A program made the translations under genes and the position numbers. This document shows, one piece after another, positions 8,423 to 17,072 of a stretch of 64,000 nucleotides of DNA. This DNA is from Acidimicrobiales bacterium. GTDB taxonomy: Bacteria > Actinomycetota > Acidimicrobiia > Acidimicrobiales > JAUJNH01. Where the stretch lies: contig JAUJNH010000004.1 in assembly GCA_030448245.1 (NCBI GenBank), forward strand, positions 186,001 to 250,000, written 5' to 3'. The notes under the pieces were generated by a model. It saw only the letters and a list, made by a program, of their open reading frames with translations, was not told the origin of the DNA and made no database searches. Position 1 is the stretch's first letter. Each line of letters starts with the position of its first letter.

Positions 8423-9577
8423 TCAGCGCTGCCAGTCCTTCCAGACCGGGTCGTAGCCGAGGGAACGGAGGGCGGCCGCCACCTCGGCCGGCGATCGGTC
8501 GTCGCTGATCTCGAACTGGGGCTCGGCGTCGCTCTCCCCGGCGTAGCCGCCAGGCTCGGTGTGGCTGCCGGCCGAGAGGGTGGTGACGCCCAGCGGCACG
8601 AGGGCGTCCCGGAGGGCGGCCGGCTCCCGGGTGGAGAGGCTGATGCCCGCGTCGGGCAGGCACAGGCGGAGCGCGCAGACCAGCTGGGTGAGCGAGCGGT
8701 CGTCGACCGGGTCGGCCGGCTCGTAGCCACCGGCCGCCGGCCGCAGGCGGGGCAGGGACACCTGCACCTCGCACCGCCACCACCGGCGGGTGAGGGCCTC
8801 GGCGTGGGCGGCCACGGCCAGGGCTTCCGCCCGCCAGTCACCGTGCAGCCCGAGCAGGGCGCCGATCCCGAGGCGGCGCATGCCTGCTGCCGCGCCCCGG
8901 TCGGGGGCGGCCAGCCGCCACAGGGCGTTGCGCTTCTTCCCCAGCCGGTGGACGTCGGCGTAGGTGTCGTCGTCGTAGGTCTCCTGGTACACGATCAGCC
9001 CGTCGCAGCCGGCGGCGACCAGGCGCCGGTAGGTGGCCTCGTCCCAGACCTGCACCTCGACCGACAGCTGGGGGACGAGCGGCGCCAGCGCCCGGACCAC
9101 CTCCTCGAGGTAGCCCTTGGAGATGATGCGAGCGTGCTCGCCGGCCACGAGCAGCACGTGGCGGAAGCCCCGCTCCACCAGCGCTTGCGCCTCGGCGACG
9201 GCCTCGTCGACCGTCAGCGTCCGGCGGGCGATCTCGTTGCCGGCCGAGAACCCGCAGTAGGTGCAGACGCTCACGCACTCGTTCGACAGGTAGAGCGGGG
9301 CGAAGAGCCGCACGGCCCGCCCGAAGCGCAGGACGGTGAGGCGGTGGGCCGCCGCGGCCAGGTCCTCGAGACGGGCGGTCGCCGCCGCCGACAGCAGCAC
9401 CGGCAGGTCGGCGGCCCGGCCGCGACCGGCGCCGATGACCCGGCCGACGTCGGCGGCGGTGGCGGTCTCGACCCGCCGCCGCCACTCGGCGAGGTCGATG
9501 GCCAGCAGGTCGGCCGCAGCCGTGCCCGCCGGCACCTGGGTGGGCCGCGAGCCGAGCTCGACCCCGACGCCGGTCAC
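8423..9577 (-). CDS. thiH: 2-iminoacetate synthase ThiH (radical SAM)
   Basis: A 384-residue radical SAM tyrosine lyase that splits tyrosine to supply dehydroglycine for the thiazole ring of thiamine. The [4Fe-4S] cluster motif CVSVCTYC (CxxxCxxC) lies near residue 101, followed by the GFSAGNEI segment typical of ThiH. Length matches the family. It starts 22 bp after thiG on the same strand. Using ThiH rather than the oxidase ThiO suggests an oxygen-sparing route; ThiS, ThiF partner and ThiE are not in the window. Confidence 0.93.
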   Translation of the reverse strand: MTGVGVELGSRPTQVPAGTAAADLLAIDLAEWRRRVETATAADVGRVIGAGRGRAADLPVLLSAAATARLEDLAAAAHRLTVLRFGRAVRLFAPLYLSNECVSVCTYCGFSAGNEIARRTLTVDEAVAEAQALVERGFRHVLLVAGEHARIISKGYLEEVVRALAPLVPQLSVEVQVWDEATYRRLVAAGCDGLIVYQETYDDDTYADVHRLGKKRNALWRLAAPDRGAAAGMRRLGIGALLGLHGDWRAEALAVAAHAEALTRRWWRCEVQVSLPRLRPAAGGYEPADPVDDRSLTQLVCALRLCLPDAGISLSTREPAALRDALVPLGVTTLSAGSHTEPGGYAGESDAEPQFEISDDRSPAEVAAALRSLGYDPVWKDWQR

Positions 9578-9599
9578 CCTCGACCTCGGCGGGACCGGG

Positions 9600-10385
9600 T
9601 CACACCGGCTCGAGGAAGCCGGTGAGCGGGGACGAGGCCCGGGCCACCGGAGCCTGACCGGCGAGGCCGGCCCGGTAGGCCAGACGGCCTGCTTCGACGC
9701 CGAGGCGGAAGGCGCGGGCCATCGTCACCGGGTCGGCGGCCGTGGCGATCGCGGTGTTGACGAGCACGGCATCGGCGCCCAGCTCCATGGCGTCGGCCGC
9801 GTGCGACGGCGCACCCAGGCCGGCGTCGACCACGACCGGGACCGTGGCCTGCTCGAGGATGACCCCGAGGGTCTCGCGGCTGGTGATGCCCTGGTTCGAG
9901 CCGATGAACGACCCCAGCGGCATGACCGTGGCGCAGCCCACCTCCTCGAGGCGCTTGCACAGCACCGGGTCGGCGGGGCAGTAGGGGAGGACGGTGAAGC
10001 CGTCGGCCACCAGGCGCTCGGCCGCGGCCAGGGTCTCCACCGGGTCGGGCCACAGGTGGCGGGGATCCGGCGTCACCTCCAGCTTCACCCACGGCGGGGC
10101 GCCGCCCGAGCGGGCCAGCCGGGCCAGGCGCACGGCCTCGTCGGCGTCGACCGCGCCGCTGGTGTTCACGAGGAGCAGGACGCTGGACGGCAGGGCGTCG
10201 AGGATGTCCTCGGCCGCCGAAGGGTCGACCCGGCGCAGGGCCACGGTGACGATCTCGGCGGCAGACGCCTCGATGCTCGCGGTGAGCGAGGCGTTCGAGG
10301 GGAACTTGCCGGTCCCGAGGAGCAGGCGTGAGCCGAACGGGCGGCCGGCGATGACCAGCCGGTCCTCGGTGGTGAGTGTGGCCAT
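9600..10385 (-). CDS. thiG: Thiazole synthase ThiG
   Basis: A 261-residue TIM-barrel enzyme that joins 1-deoxy-xylulose 5-phosphate, dehydroglycine and ThiS thiocarboxylate into the thiazole phosphate. It begins with the family segment [26 protein letters not shown] near residue 98 contains the Schiff-base lysine, and [10 protein letters not shown] and [24 protein letters not shown] follow. I use ATG 10385 rather than the 377-residue track ORF, because the fold begins there and the extra upstream codons are the riboswitch leader. The GGGAGG at the leader's end is a well-placed ribosome binding site. Confidence 0.94.
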   Translation of the reverse strand: MATLTTEDRLVIAGRPFGSRLLLGTGKFPSNASLTASIEASAAEIVTVALRRVDPSAAEDILDALPSSVLLLVNTSGAVDADEAVRLARLARSGGAPPWVKLEVTPDPRHLWPDPVETLAAAERLVADGFTVLPYCPADPVLCKRLEEVGCATVMPLGSFIGSNQGITSRETLGVILEQATVPVVVDAGLGAPSHAADAMELGADAVLVNTAIATAADPVTMARAFRLGVEAGRLAYRAGLAGQAPVARASSPLTGFLEPV

Positions 10386-10393
10386 GTGGAGCG

Positions 10394-10485
10394 CCTCCCT
10401 TTGGCCCGCATGATCGGGCCGGTCCGAGGGTCGCGGGCTCCGGCTCCCGCCTCTCAGCCCGGTGCACCGGGCTCCCCTGCGCGTT
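10394..10485 (-). ncRNA. TPP riboswitch-like (THI element) leader of thiG
   Basis: Read on the minus strand, the leader holds GGGGAGCCCGGTGCACCGGG, the invariant CTGAGAG, a P3 hairpin (GCGGG/CCCGC), ACCCTC, a hairpin with loop ATCATG, and AAAGGGAGG ending 8 nt before the thiG ATG. This is the actinobacterial THI-element order. The pyrimidine-sensor side is canonical. The other arm reads GGACCGGCCCG where GAACCTGATC is expected, so it is divergent. The terminal GGGAGG is both riboswitch and Shine-Dalgarno, so ligand binding would block translation. Confidence 0.85.
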
Positions 10486-10531
10486 CGGGGGTCGATCCTA
10501 CGCCTCTGGCGGCGTTGCGCGTTCAGGTGGC

Positions 10532-10537
10532 TACGGT
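10532..10537 (+). promoter_or_regulatory. TAnnnT -10-like element, leaderless
   Basis: TACGGT lies 8 nt before the GTG at 10546 and supports that codon as the start of the small membrane protein. Confidence 0.4.
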
Positions 10538-10545
10538 GCTGCGGC

Positions 10546-10686
10546 GTGAGCACCCGCAAGCTCATCATCGCGGCCCTGCTGTGCGGGGTGGCCATCCTCG
10601 TCGCCGGCACCGTCCTCCTCCTCGGCACGCCCAGCCAGTCCGAGGTCGACCGGTCGCCGGCCCCCTCGTCCACGACCGGCCGTTGA
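10546..10686 (+). CDS. Small single-pass membrane protein, 46 residues
   Basis: From GTG 10546 the frame encodes [20 protein letters not shown], a positively charged start followed by one hydrophobic helix and a Ser/Pro-rich polar tail, so a single N-in membrane anchor or uncleaved signal is likely. The longer track ORF (from 10462) would run back across the riboswitch, so I prefer the GTG preceded by a -10-like hexamer. No family is recognised. It is divergent from thiG and followed by lpd. Confidence 0.55.
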   Translation: MSTRKLIIAALLCGVAILVAGTVLLLGTPSQSEVDRSPAPSSTTGR

Positions 10687-10734
10687 GCCCGCCCGAGCGG
10701 TCCGACTAGGCGCGGGTCGGTGACATCGGCCACC

Positions 10735-10740
10735 TACGAT
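10735..10740 (+). promoter_or_regulatory. Possible -10 element for the lpd-sucB operon
   Basis: TACGAT stands 25 nt before the GTG at 10766, giving a short leader instead of a leaderless start. No clear -35 was seen. Confidence 0.35.
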
Positions 10741-10765
10741 CAACGGGGCTCACACGCACACCGAG

Positions 10766-12169
10766 GTGGTGGTCCCCCTGGCCGAGCAGTTCGACGTGGT
10801 TGTCATCGGAGGTGGTCCCGGTGGGTACGCCGCGGCGCTGTACGGCGCCGCCGCCGGCCTGAAGGTCGCCGTCGTCGAGAAGGACAAGCTGGGCGGCACC
10901 TGCCTCAACCGGGGGTGCATCCCGGCCAAGGAGTACCTCGAGACGGCGCAGGTGTACCGGACGGTGGCCCACTCGGCGTCGTTCGGCATCAGCGCTGGTG
11001 AGCCGACCATCGACTTCGGCGTCGCTCAGGCCCGCAAGCAGAAGGTGGTCGACCAGCTCGTCGGCGGGCTCTCGGGCCTGCTGAAGAAGCGCAAGGTCAC
11101 GGTCGTCAAGGGCTTCGGCCGCCTCAGCTCGGGGCGGACCGTCAAGGTGGACGACGGGACCGAGCTCAAGGCGGCGCACGTGGTGCTGGCGGCCGGCTCG
11201 GTGCCCCGCACGCTCCCGGGCTTCGACGTCGACGGCACCCACGTCCACACCTCCGACGAGGTGCTGTCGTGGACCGAGCTGCCCCGCCGGGTGGCTGTGG
11301 TGGGCGGCGGGGTCATCGGCTGCGAGTTCGCCTCGGCCCTGTGCGACCTGGGCTGCGAGGTCACCATCCTCGAGTTCCTGCCCACGCTGATGCCGCCGGT
11401 CGACACGGACATCCGGGCCGTCCTCGAAAAGGCGTTCAAGAAGCGGGGCATCACCGTCCACACCGGGGCGAAGGTCGAGGGCCACGAGCCCCAGGACGAC
11501 GGCTCCACCGTCATCCGGTGGAACGGCGACCAGGCCCTGGCCGTCGACGCCATCGTCATGTCGGTCGGGCGGCGCCCGTACCCCGACGGGCTCCTGGACG
11601 ACGGCGCGGGCGTCGAGGTCGACGACAAGGGCTTCGTCAAGGTCGACGGCACCATGCGGACCTCGGCCGAGGCGGTGTGGGCGGTGGGTGACCTCGTCAA
11701 CACCCCCCAGCTGGCCCACGTGGCGTTCGCCGAGGCCATCACGGCCATCCGGGACGTGCTGGGCGAGCCGGCGCTGCCGGTCGACTACGAGAAGGTGCCG
11801 TGGTGCATCTACAGCCACCCCGAGGCGGCGTACGCCGGCCTCACCGAGGAGGCGGCGCAAAAGGCGGGCTACGACGTCGTCGTCGAGAAGCTCCGCATGG
11901 TGGGCAACGGGCGGGCCATCATCGTGGGCGAGACCGACGGCCTGGTGAAGATCGTGGCCGAGAAGCAGGCCGACGGCACGGGCGGTCGCATCCTCGGCGT
12001 GCACCTGGCGGGGCCGTGGGTCACCGAGCAGCTGGGCCAGGGCTACCTGGCCGTCAACTGGGAAGCAACGGTCGACGAGGTGGCGCAGCTGCTGCAGCCC
12101 CACCCGACCCTGTCGGAGACGTTCGGTGAAGCCGTGATGGCGCTCACCGGGAGGGGATTGCACGGCTGA
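10766..12169 (+). CDS. lpd: Dihydrolipoyl dehydrogenase (E3)
   Basis: A 467-residue FAD flavoprotein that reoxidises dihydrolipoamide in 2-oxoacid dehydrogenase complexes. It shows the FAD-binding VVIGGGPGGY near residue 12, the redox disulfide GGTCLNRGCIPAKE near residue 45, the NAD-binding VVGGGVIGCEFA near residue 178 and the C-terminal HPTLSE with the catalytic histidine. All active residues are present. Its stop overlaps the start of the E2 gene by 1 bp, so E3 and E2 are coupled. Several in-frame GTG codons make the exact start uncertain by a few residues. Confidence 0.93.
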   Translation: MVVPLAEQFDVVVIGGGPGGYAAALYGAAAGLKVAVVEKDKLGGTCLNRGCIPAKEYLETAQVYRTVAHSASFGISAGEPTIDFGVAQARKQKVVDQLVGGLSGLLKKRKVTVVKGFGRLSSGRTVKVDDGTELKAAHVVLAAGSVPRTLPGFDVDGTHVHTSDEVLSWTELPRRVAVVGGGVIGCEFASALCDLGCEVTILEFLPTLMPPVDTDIRAVLEKAFKKRGITVHTGAKVEGHEPQDDGSTVIRWNGDQALAVDAIVMSVGRRPYPDGLLDDGAGVEVDDKGFVKVDGTMRTSAEAVWAVGDLVNTPQLAHVAFAEAITAIRDVLGEPALPVDYEKVPWCIYSHPEAAYAGLTEEAAQKAGYDVVVEKLRMVGNGRAIIVGETDGLVKIVAEKQADGTGGRILGVHLAGPWVTEQLGQGYLAVNWEATVDEVAQLLQPHPTLSETFGEAVMALTGRGLHG

Positions 12170-13710
12170 TGGCCGACATCACGATGCCGCAGCTCGGGGA
12201 GACCGTCACCGAGGGGACGATCACCCGATGGACCAAGGCGGTCGGCGACCAGGTCGCCGAGGACGAGGTCCTCTACGAGGTCTCGACCGACAAGGTCGAC
12301 TCGGAGGTGCCGTCGCCGTCGAGCGGCTACATCGCCGAGATCCTGGTGGGCGAGGGCGAGACGGTCGCCGTGGGCACGGTCCTGGCTCGGATCTCCGACC
12401 AGGCGCCCGAGGGCGGCAACGGAGCCGCTCCGGCCGAAGCCGAGCCAGAGACGGAGCCCGCCGAGGCCAGGGCGGCCCCGGAGCCCGAGCCCGAGGCGAC
12501 CGAGCCGGAGGGGCAGAAGGAGGAGGGGGCGGGAGAGGCTGAGGCTCATGGGTCCGAGCCGGAGGGCCAGGAGGAGCCGGAGGAGCCCACGGCGGAGGAG
12601 CCGGAGGAGCCCAAGGGAAAGGCCCCTGCGGGCGAGACCTCGGCCGAGGCTTCGGACGACAGCGGTCAGTCCGACGGGACGAGGGGCACGGGCGGGGGCG
12701 GCGCCCTGCTGTCGCCGGTCGTCCGCCGCCTGATCGCCGAGCACGACCTCGACCCCGCCCAGATCAAGGGCACCGGTGTGGGCGGCCGCATCACCCGCAG
12801 CGACGTGTTGAAGCTCGTCGAGAACGGTGGCGCCGCCGCCGATGCCAAGCCCGACGCCCAGGCCGAGCCGGAGCCGAAGCCCGAGTCGAAGGAGAAGCCC
12901 GAGAAGCAACCGCAGCCCGAGGCGACGAGGGCGGAGACCGAAGGCTCGCCCAGGGCGGGAGCCCGCCTGGCTTCCGCGCCGGCGCCGCAGGCCGGGTCCA
13001 GGGACGAGGTCATCCCCTTCAGCCGGATCCGCAGGGTCACGGCCGAGCACATGGTGCGGTCCAAGGCCATCAGCCCCCACACGGTCATCGCCGTCGAGGT
13101 CGACTACTCGGCGGTCGAGAAGGTGCGGCGGGCCAAGAAGGAAGCCTTTCGGGCCGAGGAGGGGGTCGGCCTCACCTACCTGCCGTTCGTGGCCCGGGCC
13201 GTCGTCGATGCCATCTCCGAGTTCCCCCACGTCAACTCCTCGGTTGGGAACGACGAGCTGATCGTGCACCGCTACGTCGACCTGGGGATCGCGGTCGACC
13301 TCGACTTCCAGGGCCTCCTCGTCCCGGTGATCCGCGACGCCCACGACAAGCGCCTGCGCCCCATCGCCCGCCAGATCGGCGAGCTGGCGGCAAAGGCGCG
13401 CAGCAAGAAGCTGTCGCCCGACGACCTGGTGGGCGGCACCTTCACCCTGACCAACGCCGGCCCGTTCGGCACCTTCCTCACCATCCCGGTCATCAACCAG
13501 CCCCAGACCGCCATCCTCTCCACCGACGGCGTGAAGAAGAAGCCGGTGGCCATCCCCCTGCCCGACGGCACCGACGGCATCGCCGTCCACCCGGTCGGCA
13601 TCCTGGCCCTCACCTTCGACCACCGCGCCTTTGACGGCGCCTACGCCGCCGCCTTCGTCGCCAAGGTCAAGGAGATCCTGGAGACCCGGGACTGGTCCGT
13701 CGAGGTGTAG
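12169..13710 (+). CDS. sucB: 2-oxoacid dehydrogenase E2, dihydrolipoamide acyltransferase (SucB type)
   Basis: A 513-residue E2 core. The N-terminal lipoyl domain carries the lipoylated lysine in VSTDKVDSEV near residue 43. An acidic Glu/Pro/Ala linker (about 80-175) leads to the peripheral-subunit-binding domain SPVVRRLIAEHDLD, a second acidic linker, and the catalytic domain with HRAFDGAYAA near residue 485. Actinobacterial homologues serve 2-oxoglutarate and/or pyruvate dehydrogenase; sequence alone does not choose. One lipoyl domain only. Coupled to lpd; the LipB-LipA fusion that could lipoylate it lies 3.4 kb downstream. Confidence 0.92.
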   Translation: MADITMPQLGETVTEGTITRWTKAVGDQVAEDEVLYEVSTDKVDSEVPSPSSGYIAEILVGEGETVAVGTVLARISDQAPEGGNGAAPAEAEPETEPAEARAAPEPEPEATEPEGQKEEGAGEAEAHGSEPEGQEEPEEPTAEEPEEPKGKAPAGETSAEASDDSGQSDGTRGTGGGGALLSPVVRRLIAEHDLDPAQIKGTGVGGRITRSDVLKLVENGGAAADAKPDAQAEPEPKPESKEKPEKQPQPEATRAETEGSPRAGARLASAPAPQAGSRDEVIPFSRIRRVTAEHMVRSKAISPHTVIAVEVDYSAVEKVRRAKKEAFRAEEGVGLTYLPFVARAVVDAISEFPHVNSSVGNDELIVHRYVDLGIAVDLDFQGLLVPVIRDAHDKRLRPIARQIGELAAKARSKKLSPDDLVGGTFTLTNAGPFGTFLTIPVINQPQTAILSTDGVKKKPVAIPLPDGTDGIAVHPVGILALTFDHRAFDGAYAAAFVAKVKEILETRDWSVEV

Positions 13711-13716
13711 CGCCGG

Positions 13717-13733
13717 CGGGCGCTCCGCGCCCG
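13717..13733 (+). terminator. GC-rich hairpin after sucB
   Basis: CGGGCG-CTCCG-CGCCCG forms a 6-bp perfect stem 6 nt after the sucB stop. There is no T-run, so it would be a non-canonical terminator or an mRNA end stabiliser. A second small stem, CGCGA/TCGCG, follows about 40 nt later. Confidence 0.35.
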
Positions 13734-13842
13734 AACCTCAAGCGCCCGCGAACCCAAGGGGCCCTGATCGCGAACTGCTCGCGGTGTACCGGCCTTTGAT
13801 CGTGACGACCACAGCTAGGTCATCGAACCGGCCACCGACCCG

Positions 13843-13848
13843 TAGCCT
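13843..13848 (+). promoter_or_regulatory. TAnnnT -10-like element, leaderless
   Basis: TAGCCT lies 8 nt before the ATG at 13857 and is one of the clearest examples in the window, in a true intergenic region. Confidence 0.5.
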
Positions 13849-13856
13849 TCCCGGCG

Positions 13857-14918
13857 ATGCGCCTGGTGCAGCGGCTGGACGGCTACCAACGCAGACACCG
13901 GTGGCTGGGCCTGCCCATCGCCGTCATCTACAAGTTCTTCGATGACCAAGGCGTCTACCTGGCCGTCCTCGTCACCCACTACGCCTTCCTCTCGATCTTC
14001 CCGCTGCTGCTGATCTCGTCGTCGATCCTCGGGTTCGTGCTCGGTGACGACCCTGAGCTGCGTGAGCGGATCCTGACGTCGGCACTCCGCCAGTTCCCGG
14101 CGATCGGCGAGCAGCTGGGCCGTCCGGAGGGGCTGCGGGGAAGCACGGCGGCGATCGTGATCGGCACGATCGCCGCCATCTACGGCGCCCTCGGCGTCTC
14201 GCTGGCCGTCCAGAACGCCATGAACATCGCGTGGGCCGTGCCCCGCAACCAGCGGCCGAACCCCATCCAGATACGTGTGCGCGGGGCTCGGCTCCTCGTC
14301 ACGGTCGGGCTGGCGTTCACCGGCACCACCGCCCTGTCCGCTCTGAGCAACCGGGTCGGCTCGTTCGGCTGGGGCCTCGGCGTGCTGGCCAAGCTCGGCT
14401 TCGTACTGCTGGCGATCGCGCTGAACGCGGGCACGTTCAGCCTGGTCATGCGCATGGCCACCACCCGCGCCGTCACCCTGCGGGAGGCCGCCCCAGGAGC
14501 CATCGTGGCGGCGATCGTGTGGCAGCTCCTCCAGATGGGGGGCGCCGCCTACATCCGGCTCGTCATCGCAGACGCCAGCACCACGAACGGGGTCTTCGCC
14601 CTCGTCCTCGGGCTCGTCGCCTGGCTCTACCTCGGCTCTGCCTCGTTCATCATGTGCGCCGAGGTCAACGTCGTCCTGTCCGGGTGCCTCCACCCCCGTG
14701 CGCTCCTCACGCCGTTCAGCGAGCGGGTGAACCTCACGGATGGCGACCGGGCCGCCTACGCGTCGTACGCGACGGCCCAACGCCACAAGGAGTACCAGAA
14801 GGTCGACATCACCTTCGACAACGACGGCCAGCAAGCCTCGGCGCCGGCGGCGGCGTCCTCCGACCCGGAGGTGGCGCCACCAAGACCGGCAGCAGACCCC
14901 GGCGCCGGTGCGGGCTGA
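13857..14918 (+). CDS. YihY/BrkB-family integral membrane protein
   Basis: A 353-residue polytopic membrane protein of the YihY (UPF0761) family, with about six hydrophobic helices. The family hallmarks are THYAFLSIFPLLLI in the first helix, an amphipathic SALRQFPAIGEQL, and the paired glycine-rich helices ending AWLYLGSASFIMCAEVN. The C-terminal 60 residues are cytosolic and Ala/Pro-rich. Older names (ribonuclease BN, serum resistance) are unreliable; the molecular function is unknown. Its start is set by ATG 13857 with a -10-like element upstream. It stands alone between sucB and a VOC gene. Confidence 0.85.
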   Translation: MRLVQRLDGYQRRHRWLGLPIAVIYKFFDDQGVYLAVLVTHYAFLSIFPLLLISSSILGFVLGDDPELRERILTSALRQFPAIGEQLGRPEGLRGSTAAIVIGTIAAIYGALGVSLAVQNAMNIAWAVPRNQRPNPIQIRVRGARLLVTVGLAFTGTTALSALSNRVGSFGWGLGVLAKLGFVLLAIALNAGTFSLVMRMATTRAVTLREAAPGAIVAAIVWQLLQMGGAAYIRLVIADASTTNGVFALVLGLVAWLYLGSASFIMCAEVNVVLSGCLHPRALLTPFSERVNLTDGDRAAYASYATAQRHKEYQKVDITFDNDGQQASAPAAASSDPEVAPPRPAADPGAGAG

Positions 14919-15074
14919 TCCGAGGACCAGCGGTGTCTCCGGCGCCTGCACCAGGGCTGGCGGAACGTCGGTCGGGTCGCCCTGGCGGTGCGCAGGTGGG
15001 CCCGTTGCCGTCGCGGCAGGGGTGCGGGAGGTGGTTCCAGGGGAGACCACGCGTCGGGATGCAAGACTTCCACG

Positions 15075-15575
15075 GTGCTGTTGACCGGGATCAATCACGT
15101 CGGCGTGCTGACCGGCAGCACCGACCGCTTCCTCGAGTTCTACAGCAGCGTCTTCGGCGCGACGCACGAGGTGTTCCAGGAGCGGGAAGGGTTCAAGCTG
15201 ACGATCGTCTGGATCGGGCCGACGGCAGAGCTCAACGTGTTCGAGCTGGCAGGCAACCGCGAGCATGAGCGCCAGGTGCCGATGTTCGGTCGAGGCCGGC
15301 TCGATCACCTGGCACTCGAGGCGGCGTCGATCCAAGCCTTCGACATGATCCGCGACCGGCTGGTCGATCGTGGCGCCACCGACGGGTTCGTGACCGACTT
15401 CGGCCACATCCTGAGCCTGTTCTTCCGTGACCCCGACGGGCTGGAAGCAGAGGTGTGCGTCGCGAACCCCGATGCCCACCCAGGCGTGCACAACCCGCCA
15501 GGGACGCCGGCAGCGCGGTACCACCCCGTCGGTGCACCGCACCCTGAGCAGGTCGACGACGCCCTTCGGAGCTGA
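15075..15575 (+). CDS. VOC family (glyoxalase-like) protein
   Basis: A 166-residue single-domain vicinal-oxygen-chelate protein. It opens with TGINHVGVLTGSTDRFLEFY, the usual metal-binding histidine at the first strand, and continues with LDHLALEA and a C-terminal FFRDPDGLEAEVC, giving the His/Glu metal ligands of the two half-modules. Members include glyoxalases, dioxygenases and fosfomycin-resistance enzymes; no specific role can be given. I start at GTG 15075, since codons before it are arginine-rich and unconvincing; TTG 15081 is an alternative. No ribosome binding site is obvious. Confidence 0.72.
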   Translation: MLLTGINHVGVLTGSTDRFLEFYSSVFGATHEVFQEREGFKLTIVWIGPTAELNVFELAGNREHERQVPMFGRGRLDHLALEAASIQAFDMIRDRLVDRGATDGFVTDFGHILSLFFRDPDGLEAEVCVANPDAHPGVHNPPGTPAARYHPVGAPHPEQVDDALRS

Positions 15576-15775
15576 CGACCGAGCACGTGCGGACGCTCCC
15601 GGGGCCGACGCGCAGGCGGTCCCGAGGTCCCTGATGAGGAGCGGTAGCAAGAAGATCCTCGGGCCGCGTCCCGGCGTCCTGATGGTCGCGTGTCATGCCG
15701 GCAGCGGGCACCCGACAACGGCACCAGCCGTGCGCCATGGACCGCTCGCCGCCGGACCCTGCGGCGTCGAGAGGA

Positions 15776-16377
15776 TCAATCGGCGGCGGCGCCCCTGCGT
15801 GCGAACGGCGTGGCCACGACCGTGCTGGCCGGCAGCGTGATGCTGGCGCCGGCCTTGAAGCCGTTGCGGGCGTAGAAGGGGTGGTTCCTCGGGTTGGTGG
15901 ATTCGAGGTGGATCACCTGAGGACCGACGTTGCTGGCGGCAAGTGCTTCCAGGAGCCGGGCACCGAGCCCCTGTCGCTCGTGGCCTGGTCGGGTGGCCAC
16001 CACGTGCACGTACACGTAGGGCTGCTCCGGTCGAAGCCCGGCGAAGGCGGCCAAGGCTTGCATCACCTCCGGCAGGCGCTCCGGCGGGACGAGCTGTCGG
16101 ATCACCTCACGAACGGGTGGCTGCCCAGACACGTCAGGGAGCTGCTCAGCCGAGGTGCGCCACAGCAGGCAGGCGTGGCCGCGATCGGTGAGATCAGGGC
16201 GCGGCCGGCGGCGAGGTAGCCGGCGACGATCCGGCCCCACCAGCGACCCGTGTCCTCGAGACGGGTGGCAGCGTCGGGCAGCAGCCACACCATCAACGGG
16301 TCGGCCTCGAACGCCTGGGCGACCAAGGTGCTGACCTCGTGGAGGTCTGCAGGCGTGCCCGGCCGAACCTGGATCAC
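15776..16377 (-). pseudogene. GNAT N-acetyltransferase, split by a frameshift
   Basis: Two minus-strand frames together make one GNAT protein of about 200 residues. The first half, from GTG 16377, reads IQVRPGTPADLHEVSTLVAQ and runs to GYLAAGRAL; the second half is in another frame from DRGHACLLW to the stop at 15776, with the acetyl-CoA loop RPGHERQGLG and the C-terminal HPFYARNGF. The break lies at 16184-16197 and needs one extra base to repair. Either the gene is dead or the sequence has a one-base error. Substrate unknown. Confidence 0.72.
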
Positions 16378-17059
16378 GATCGCGAGTCTCGCGCCTGCGC
16401 GCCGACGGGTTCTGGCGCACCACGCCCGCGTCCTCGTGGTGACTTCCGGCCCGACCAGGCTCGAGACGCCGGGCACCCGGTCCCGGCCGGCAGCGGGGTC
16501 GGCCCCGCCCGGCGCCCGGCGGCTCAGCCGGTGGCTTCGACACGGATCTACCTCGGTGGCCGGAGTGGACATGGGGCCGGTGGGAGCCGCTGCCCGTGGC
16601 CGAGGCTGCTGAGCTTGTTCCGGGCCGTTTCCTTCTGGTGGTGGGTGAGTGGTGGTTGCGCCCTCGACCTCCACGTCGGCCGATCGTGGCGTGATCATCA
16701 GGACACTGACGTCGCCATGGCTCGAGACCATGTTCCCGCCCTTGCCGGGGTCTGCGCGGGGAAGACATCTCGATCGCCGCCGCCGGGCGCCTCGTCCCTT
16801 TGGTCCGGAGCCGCGCTGACGGCCGGTTTTCATCAGAACGACCTTGATGTCGGCGTGATCCCGGCAGTAGCTGGCAGGCCGATGTGACGATCAGCGAGGC
16901 CGACGAGCGATGTTGGATCCACCGACGAGGATCCCGGATGCGGGTGCCATGGGCGAGCGCCGTGCTTCGGACGGCATCCCATATCTCGCACGTTCTTCAC
17001 ATGGACTGCTTCGTGGCGATGGACGGACTGGGCTGATCGGTGTTCGTCCAGGCAGGGGT
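16378..17059. other. 680 bp with no convincing gene
   Basis: Track ORFs here on both strands are arginine/proline-rich shadows without family features. The stretch contains more AT-rich words than the coding DNA around it. It lies between the broken GNAT gene and the lipB-lipA start, and I see no RNA gene, repeat or promoter apart from the hexamer at its right edge. Confidence 0.5.
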
Positions 17060-17065
17060 TAGCGT
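17060..17065 (+). promoter_or_regulatory. TAnnnT -10-like element, leaderless
   Basis: TAGCGT lies 7 nt before the ATG at 17073 and decides that start over the earlier GTG at 17040 used by the ORF track. Confidence 0.5.
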
Positions 17066-17072
17066 CGGCGGC

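Noticed and set aside
8423-9577. ThiH as another radical SAM enzyme (CofG/CofH or BioB)
   Set aside because: cofE in the window made F420 enzymes worth considering, but CVSVCTYC followed by GFSAGNEI and the position beside thiG fit ThiH better.
12430-12960. Repetitive GAGCC-type sequence
   Set aside because: It encodes the Glu/Pro/Ala interdomain linkers of the E2 protein, which are naturally repetitive, so it is not a separate repeat element.
13815-15650. 611-residue minus ORF across yihY and the VOC gene
   Set aside because: Antisense to two recognisable genes and rich in Asp/Gly/Arg without motifs.
16339-16887. Plus ORF of 182 residues in the gene-poor region
   Set aside because: No start signal, biased composition and no recognisable domain; treated as non-coding.
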